Position numbers and translations under genes: made by a program. DNA of 64,000 nt, taken from NCBI GenBank assembly GCA_027604505.1, contig JADIIX010000068.1:52262-116261 (forward strand), written 5' to 3'. The notes under the pieces were generated by a model. It saw only the letters and a list, made by a program, of their open reading frames with translations, was not told the origin of the DNA and made no database searches. Position 1 is the first letter of the stretch. Every line of letters starts with the position of its first letter. Shown in pieces: positions 58,307-64,000 of this stretch. Source of the stretch: Gonapodya sp. JEL0774. Lineage: Eukaryota > Monoblepharomycota > Monoblepharidomycetes > Monoblepharidales > Gonapodyaceae.

Positions 58307-58438
58307 TGTTGGAACCACAGTATTCTGTCTTATGTGCAACACAGAATATTTCAGTCGATGCCCTCATCTATGATGGCAGGCTAATATAGTTTACCCACTA
58401 AACATACAGATAATGTACACAGTGTCCATACACCAACA
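58307..58438. mobile_element. Solo LTR, 132 bp, nested in the recombinase element
   Basis: Starts TGTTGGAACCACAGTATTC and ends CCATACACCAACA. It is homologous through its centre to the LTR at 56583-56715. Flanking five bases are CGCAC (58302-58306) and CGCAT (58439-58443), a target duplication with one C-to-T difference. Confidence 0.8.
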
Positions 58439-60276
58439 CGCATGCACACAGACACAACACCACATATATCCAACAATCAAGGAATGAGAAGATACGAGGC
58501 AGTGCACTGAAGGACAAGATTCAAGCTTTAACTTCAGGGGAAAGTGAGCACAAACATCAGGCATAGGAGGATTGTGGGGCTGGAACACCTCTGGATGGGT
58601 ACAGAGAAGAGGACCTCCCCAAATCTGCAAAGTACTTTTGGGACTGTGACAATGGTACTGGTCTGAGGGACCAGACAGACTTCCTTGTTTCCCACCACAT
58701 GGTCCTTTGAAGTGAGTCTGTCTGGGAAGCAGATCTTGCTGATCTCTCTCAGATAGGGTAGAAAATCCAAGGTCCCCACCCTTGCTTTGTGTTTGTTGCG
58801 ACTGTGCGCCGGTGCAAGACAAATCAAATTGGCTGTCTGGAAACAGGTGGATGCATTCGGAATATAAATGAGCAAGTGAGGATCTCTTGGTCTTGTATAC
58901 TAAAAAATGAGATGGGCTTAAAAAGAAATTAATCTGATGTGCATCGCTTAATTACTGGATCACTTTCTAGTGTTGCCTTGGGGTTCTACCCCTTCATGTT
59001 GAGAAAGGGGACTTTCCAGATCTCAGCACCAGGGGTTCATGGTATGACATTGTGCTCAAAAGGTGGCAAAGATGGGGAAGATTGATACAAGCAAGTGGCA
59101 TATGGTGCTCAGCCCAAAGCAATGACTAAAATGATGAAGACAGTCCATATAAACTTGCTTAGTAAAACTCATGCTCGGCGCCATGGCTCTCTCTGTTAAC
59201 TTGAACAACTGCCCAACATTGACGACAACCAGGTTTGCAGGCTTGGGCGGTGAATTGGGGAACGTATGGAATGCTCTTATTTGAGCAACATCTCCCGAGG
59301 TCCAGTTCTCGGTTTGGCAGGATTCTCCTCAGTTGGTCTACTTCTTAAGTAGGACAGGAGTGTCTCAGGATCTTTCAGCCATCGGTTTCTTAGATTTTTT
59401 GTGGCAGCTTCATGTTGTTATCCTCCAAGATGGGGCAGTTTTGATTAGCAACCCTGGCTACAAATCCCATCACTTGTTGCAGACCCCTGTCTTTCAGTCT
59501 CCACAGTTTCATAACTTCAGGGACAGGTTGAAGGTAGCCATGGAAGCGCCTGGTGTTCAAACCCCAGTCAGGACCAATCTTCACACAGCTGTTCCAGACC
59601 TCATTGATGCAATGGCCGCACATCAACATAGCGCAGTTTCCATGGTTCAGCGCACAGTCCAGCCTTTGATTAAAACTGTAGACTCCTTGAATCAGCACGT
59701 TTCATGTCTTGTTCAGGTGAACAATGCCATGCTCAAGGCACTAGGCAGTGGAATTGTTCATTTATGGAGACACTCACATCAGTTTATGCAGCTTATTTTG
59801 ATGGGGAGCAAGGGTCAAGCAGTGGAAGAGGTTGTGTTCAACAACCACAGGGGCAATCAGCTGCAAGCCAACAAAACCCTGAGCTTCAAAGTGAGCGTGA
59901 AGAGGTACCAATTGTGACTGGCTGTGATGCAAATTACGCTGATGCTGCAGACCAGGAGGAAGATGTGGAGCCTAATAAGGGTACTTCTGGCTTATGGCCA
60001 AGAACTGTTGAGATGCCCAAGTATAAGTTCAATTGTTCAATCAAGACAGTCTCCCATGGCTGGTCTGAGTATTTAGATGGATATGTAGGAGGCCCCCCAG
60101 GGAAGGAGCTGCAGAAGTGCTTTGGAGCACAGTGGCAAGTTGGAGATTCACAGTTTGCACATTGGCAGAAAGCATTGTAGAAGGCCATGGAGGACCTGAG
60201 GGAGAAGGAGGGAGGTGTGGAGAGGGCAGCGCAAGCTCGTGAGACTTGTCTGCTGGAGGAGAAATGGTCCTTGGAC

Positions 60277-60463
60277 TGTTGGAACTCCAAACTTGTCTTT
60301 TCTTCTTGAAAACACACACTACATGGGAAAATGGGATGTTTATATGTACTTTGACCTGCTGTGCCGCACAGGCCACAGTGATGACTCATCCAACCACTTT
60401 CCCAATCATCTCTGGAGTCCAAATCCAACGTACACAAATTATTTGGTAACCAATGACTTCACA
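60277..60463. mobile_element. Solo LTR, 187 bp, with perfect 5-bp target duplication
   Basis: Starts TGTTGGAACTCCAAACTTG and ends CCAATGACTTCACA. The bases TGGAC flank it on both sides (60272-60276 and 60464-60468). It matches the LTR at 63710-63883 through most of its length, so it derives from the Copia family whose 3' end lies at the right edge of the window. It sits inside the frame of the recombinase-element tail. Confidence 0.88.
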
Positions 60464-60676
60464 TGGACAAACTTCAGAAGGAGACTACTAAAGAACCAAA
60501 TAGCGAGTAGTAGTTGAGGTAGCAAATGGAGCCCAGTCTTTTCAGAATAGAGTTTTCTGCTGTCTTTCATTATCCCCACTCTTTTGCAGCATATATGAAG
60601 TAGTGGGTTTCAAAATTAGAGATTATGCAGGAAATTATGGAACCATTCTTCAACTATTATGCAGTTTATTATGCGA

Positions 60677-60840
60677 GGGAGTTTCAAAATCAGCCAGGCA
60701 AAATGCCGCATAAACCCGCAAACCACAGTCAGCATGGTATGACGGTCTGAGCATGCAAGGACACTGCTCGAGCTTGAGGAAGCTCTGGCAACTCTAGTGT
60801 TACTGGAAGTGGTTGAGCCTGGCTGATTTTAAAACTCCCA
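60677..60840. repeat. Small MITE-like element with 23-bp terminal inverted repeats
   Basis: The left end GGGAGTTTCAAAATCAGCCA (GGC follows) at 60677-60699 is the inverse of the right end GCCTGGCTGATTTTAAAACT (CCC follows) at 60817-60839, with one or two differences. The roughly 117-base interior is non-coding. The target duplication is not clear. Confidence 0.65.
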
Positions 60841-60970
60841 TGTATTTGTTATTGTCGGTGCGTGTATGAGTTCCACGTAAATTACTAGTTTTTGGTCAAG
60901 CAAGTGCTGAACACGCCACCCATAATCCCTCGAGAAACCCCACATCTCCCACATCCAAGATTGTGGCATC

Positions 60971-61447
60971 ATGGCGGATAATACAGACATGGAATCAAAC
61001 GATCAGGTGGAAAGCAGGACTCAGATGGTTGTGGCAACTGGTGCGGCTTTCGTCGTGGTTGTTGCAGCAGCTGCCTCTTTTTTGATTCCCCATCCTCGCC
61101 AAGTCTGGTGCCCAATGACTAATAGTGCGCTTCAGGGCAACGCCTGGACTCAGGAAATTCTGCGTGGCCATGATGAGATGGTCCTGGACAATCTGAGGAT
61201 GCTGCAAACAGTCTTCCTAGGCCTCTGCCAGGAGATTTGCTTGCGACAGGAACTGATTGCAATACACAGCAGAGGTCAGCATAGAGCAGAAGATGGTGAT
61301 GCTGATGATGTATTTGGGACAAGGGGTCTCTATGCGGGCTCTGAGGACCCAATTCCAACACTCTGTCTTACCCTATCCTGGCACTTCTACTGGACGCTCT
61401 CCTCAGATTCCTCTGCGTACTTCTTAATGAGCTTTCGCCAGCTTTAG
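60971..61447 (+). pseudogene. Harbinger/PIF-like transposase N-terminal remnant
   Basis: An open frame of 158 codons beginning MADNTDMESNDQVES, with a hydrophobic stretch near residues 25-45. NSALQGNAWTQEILRGHDEM follows, then VLDNLRMLQTVFLGLCQEI. The order S-x-L-x-G-x-x-W-x-x-E-L/I-L, RM, VF, L matches the N-terminal DNA-binding part of fungal Harbinger-type DDE transposases. The catalytic DDE domain is missing; the following 500 bases have no such frame. Copies of a CTAGTTTTTGG end motif lie near 60884 and 61848, and its inverse near 61790-61806. The assignment rests on one short pattern. Confidence 0.45.
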
Positions 61448-62451
61448 GGTGGTTGCAACGTCAATGTATTATCTTCATTCACTCAGTCGCTGCGCACTAC
61501 TGTGGTCACTACTGCTGCACTCTCGCCCCACACTCCCAGTCCAATTGCTCACTACATAACTCCACAACCAGGAATGCTAGAGAGATTGTTCAAGCACCAA
61601 AACGCATCTACTCTGCAAAGCAGTTTCAATGCGCATATTGGCGTCCTTAGATCACTGTCCATTGTTGAGCTATTCAACATCCAAACTCCACCCATACTTC
61701 AATACTTCTCCTTCTACTTCCCAGTTTTGCTTCATTTGGGGCCCAGTGGGTGGGGGAGGTTGCTGTGAATTTCAGGATTACTAGTTTTGGACAGTCAAAA
61801 AACTAGCCCTGAGGGTGATTATTTTCGTAGCAGGCAACAGCTAGTTTTTGGTTCGTGGAAAAACGAGTGCCGAACATTCGCACATAATCCGGAATTCCGT
61901 GAAAACTATTTTTTGGTGCACATAACTACTTATTGTGCAAAATTCCGTGCCGGCTGTAGACACCCTTCATTTGTGTAAACCTCAAATGTACCCTGAACAG
62001 AGCTGGTCAAAGCCTTTGAAAGCAGTATGGTCAAAGATAAGGCACCAAATATCATAGTCGATTGATATTTCATTTGCGTGATGTAATCTTGTGATGAAGG
62101 GAGTTTGAAACAGGTAGAATCAAGATGATGTACCGATTGGGGAGGTAGTGCTTAAGTCAAGGGCAGGAGACAGACACAGAAGCAGTGAGACAGTAATTCA
62201 ACTCTTGATAGAGAGTTGATTTATCCTTTTAATCAAGATAATAAATAAATCGGAGCGAGAGACCAGCATGAAGGAGCAACACACGTAAAGACTGCTCAGG
62301 GGACTGCAGGAGGAAGACCTGGAGGACATGCACACAAAGAGACATGACACACATTGATGGGTAACAGCAGCAGTTGTTTTTTTGGGACAATTTTGAGAAA
62401 GAGAATACAGGAGAGTCAAACACACCAGCCGGCGTGTACTCAGGGTCTGGC
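61448..62451. other. Repeat-rich non-coding stretch
   Basis: No gene is seen. It contains CTAGTTTT-type element ends near 61775-61806 and 61848, and a short hairpin (CAACTCTTGATAGAGAGTTG) near 62200. Confidence 0.4.
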
Positions 62452-62771
62452 TGTTGGAACCCTGTAAATTCATCAAGGGCCCAACAAACCATGTACAGAC
62501 CATATCCCCAGCAGTATCCTTCAGCTGCTTGCCCCATGCGTACGCAACTGGACTTGCTACTGCTGGGTGCTGCTTCTGGCGTCGACCAATCTACACCACC
62601 AGCACCAGCTGCAGCAATTGCTCCAAGCGTGGACATTGTGTTGGATGGGGGAAGACTTTGTCTGTATGCAACTTATCTATTACATGTACCACTGCTCATC
62701 TATGTGGCCCTGGCTAATCTAGTATACACACATCACCCATGTAATGTAAAATATCCAATATTAGACAAACA
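62452..62771 (-). mobile_element. Copia 3' LTR, 320 bp
   Basis: Bounded by TGTTGGAACCCTG on the plus strand and ...TTAGACAAACA at 62771, so it has inverted TGTT/AACA ends. Immediately outside the 62771 end, read on the minus strand, is the polypurine tract CAGGGGGAG, as required just before a 3' LTR. The element is therefore on the minus strand, with the decayed pol at 62836-63470 upstream of the LTR. Confidence 0.85.
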
Positions 62772-62835
62772 CTCCCCCTGATCATAAACATCATGATCCA
62801 CTGTCAATGTCAGACACTCCCATGTTTGCCCTATG

Positions 62836-63470
62836 TCACTCGAAATTGGCTTCAGGTAATGGTTTTGTCATTGCATCTAAAGTGTTCTTGTTTGTGGGAA
62901 TATGGATCAGGTGAAGGGTATTCTTCTTAATCTCATTGCGAACCAATGAAATATTTGATTGGGAAATGTTTCGTCATGTGGTGATTCTGTTGATTTTGTG
63001 CCAATGATAAAGCACCCCTGTTGTCGCCATACAGAGTAGCATAAGGTTTTCCTGATCCAATCAGCTCAGTACCTGATTTCAAAGGCCATCCAAGCTCTGA
63101 AAGTATGTGAGAGAACCATAACAGTTCTTTGACTGCAAAGTGCTGGGCTACAAACTCTGCAAATGTTGACAAATCAGTTAAAAGTTCCTGCTTTTTACTT
63201 GACCAACTGATGGCTCCCCCTGACAACATGAGGATGTATCCCTGCCGGGATTTGAAATCATGAGGGTCTCTGTAAGATGCGTCATAATAACCACTAAAAT
63301 CTGTTCTGGTGTGGGTCTGCCTCGGGTCATCTCTCCCAATGTAAGTAACACCATGGTTGCCGGTGCCACTCAAATATCAGATAAGATGGATCATTGCATC
63401 ATAGAGTTTCTTGCTGGGATTCTGAAGAGCTTTGGAAAGAACACGTAATGCCATAGCTGCATCACCATGA
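62836..63470 (-). pseudogene. Ty1/Copia pol, RNase H region, decayed
   Basis: The minus-strand frame shows the Copia RNase H signature: DFSGYYDASYRDPHDFKSRQ, GYILMLSGGAISWSSKKQEL, KELLWFSHILSELGWPLKSG, LYGDNRGALSLAQNQQNHHM and TKHFPIKY. The end DAMTKPLPEANFE stops at 62836. Two lesions are visible. A frameshift near 62945 separates KYF from RNEIKKNTLHLI. An in-frame TGA before YLSGTGNHGVTYIG stands where an Arg is usual, consistent with CGA to TGA. Upstream, RVLSKALQNPSKKLYDAMIH continues the frame to about 63470. Reverse transcriptase and integrase are not found in the window, so the copy is also truncated. Confidence 0.85.
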
Positions 63471-63709
63471 CTTGTAAGGACTATTTAATTAAAACACCAA
63501 CGCAACAGCAGTAGTTCACATGATCAATGCCAGCCTTGTCACTGTCAGTGGTCAGGCAATCTGCACGGGATAAGACCAGTCCAGGTTGCATAGGGGTGGA
63601 AGCTGGATGACATCCAGTCATGTTTTGATCATCTGTTGAGATGGATGTTCGGTTGCTTATCTATATTTTCTCTGTGCACACAACTGAGCTTACAAACAAT
63701 GCCCTTCAC

Positions 63710-63883
63710 TGTTGGAACTCCAAACTTTTCTTTTCTCGCACACACTACATGGGAAAATGGGCTGCTTATATGTACTCTGTCAGACTGTGACACAGGCCAC
63801 AGCGATGACTCATGAGAGTACCTTCCCAAATCCAAAGTATACAAATAATTGTGTCACCAATGGGTATTTCACTCAAGACTTCA
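63710..63883 (-). mobile_element. Copia 3' LTR of a second element at the right edge
   Basis: Starts TGTTGGAACTCCAAACTTTTC on the plus strand less one base, and ends near CAAGACTTCA. It is homologous to the solo LTR at 60277-60463 (shared CACACTACATGGGAAAATGG and CACAGGCCACAG). The pol tail at 63884-64000 on the minus strand lies immediately beyond it, so this is the 3' LTR of a minus-strand element that continues outside the window. Confidence 0.78.
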
Positions 63884-64000
63884 CTCGCTTTAAGCATATT
63901 GTTTCCAATCCAACTAACCAACAGCTCCCAATCCCATTCCTGCACAATGTCTTTCAAAATCTGGTGTTGACAATGGCTTGGTCATCACATCTGCAGTGTT
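63884..64000 (-). pseudogene. Copia pol C-terminus, partial at window edge
   Basis: The minus-strand frame from the window end reads NTADVMTKPLSTPDFERHCA, then GMGLGAVGWIGNNMLK. This is the N-x-A-D-x-x-T-K-P-L end of Copia RNase H. No stop separates it from the LTR in this frame, so the state of the copy cannot be judged. It belongs to a different family from the element at 62836-63470, since the LTRs differ. Confidence 0.7.

Larger units (their letters stand above)
57640..60510 (+). pseudogene. Degenerate Crypton-like tyrosine-recombinase element (NDC10_II-like core, GCR1_C-like tail)
   Basis: Fragments in several frames line up in the order of a large recombinase-like protein. N-terminal domain, about 57770-58200: VYKPTQKLWG, then in another frame WCQEHNFAERDLVSEGKLHL. 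Core, about 58550-59400: GTPLDGYREEDLPKSAKYFW, GLRDQTDFLVSHHMVL, CKTNQIGCLETGG, then SKTHARRHGS, VCRLGR, MECSYLSNIS and YFLSRTGVSQDL. A Gln-rich helical linker covers about 59540-59800. The tail at about 59990-60180 reads YKFNCSIKTVSHGWSEYLDG with YVGGPPGKELQKCFGAQWQ, like GCR1_C. Several stops and frame changes make it dead. Solo LTRs interrupt it at 58307 and 60277. The domain names rest on recalled family patterns and need a profile search. Confidence 0.68.

Noticed and set aside
57000-60540. An intact new defence or mobile system in the right-hand cluster
   Set aside because: All recognisable frames there carry stops or frame changes and fit decayed transposons; no set of intact adjacent genes is present.

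Overview
The window is nuclear DNA of a fungus, most probably a zoosporic (flagellated) one such as a chytrid. Genes are split by many short GT-AG introns (about 42-90 bases). The families are fungal: an Nha1-type Na+/H+ antiporter, a Zn2Cys6 transcription factor and a DOMON/cytochrome b561 reductase. An intact intraflagellar-transport gene (IFT56/TTC26) argues that the organism builds a flagellum. No virus, plasmid, CRISPR array or bacterial operon is seen, and no tRNA or rRNA gene was found by eye. Splice sites below were inferred by hand from reading frame, GT/AG signals and remembered family motifs. They are a gene model, not transcript evidence.

Layout. 1-9608, plus strand: two tandem mercaptopyruvate-type sulfurtransferases (the first cut by the window edge), a Na+/H+ antiporter, a gene-poor stretch with a GC-rich palindromic repeat, and an alpha/beta hydrolase. 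9760-17641, minus strand: a CAMK-like protein kinase, a double GNAT acetyltransferase, a C2H2 zinc-finger protein and a DOMON-b561 membrane protein. 17929-30887, plus strand: IFT56, a 2105-residue DExH RNA helicase and a Zn2Cys6 transcription factor. 31793-35515, minus strand: a YghU/Ure2-type glutathione transferase and a KXD1-like BORC/BLOC-1 subunit. 36642-39902, plus strand: a mitochondrial-type asparaginyl-tRNA synthetase whose first intron holds a long heptamer array. 40-44.4 kb is poorly resolved. 44402-55722: mitochondrial ribosomal protein mS35, inositol-pentakisphosphate 2-kinase, the E3 ligase RFWD3, a METTL27-like methyltransferase (minus strand) and the CORVET subunit VPS8.

55.7-64 kb is a transposon graveyard. 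A decayed Crypton-like tyrosine-recombinase element (NDC10_II-like core and GCR1_C-like tail) spans about 57.6-60.5 kb and carries two nested solo LTRs. One of these has perfect 5-bp target duplications and splits a reading frame that resumes on its far side. Around it lie gag zinc-knuckle, Harbinger-like and MITE remnants and the 3' ends of two Copia elements. From about 51.5 kb rightward, including most of the intact VPS8 gene, CpG is strongly depleted relative to the left part of the window. This suggests a methylated or mutated chromatin domain extending from the transposons into a housekeeping gene.

The genes do not form one pathway. They are ordinary housekeeping, signalling and trafficking functions. 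The unusual content is in the repeats, the intron structures and the composition boundary.
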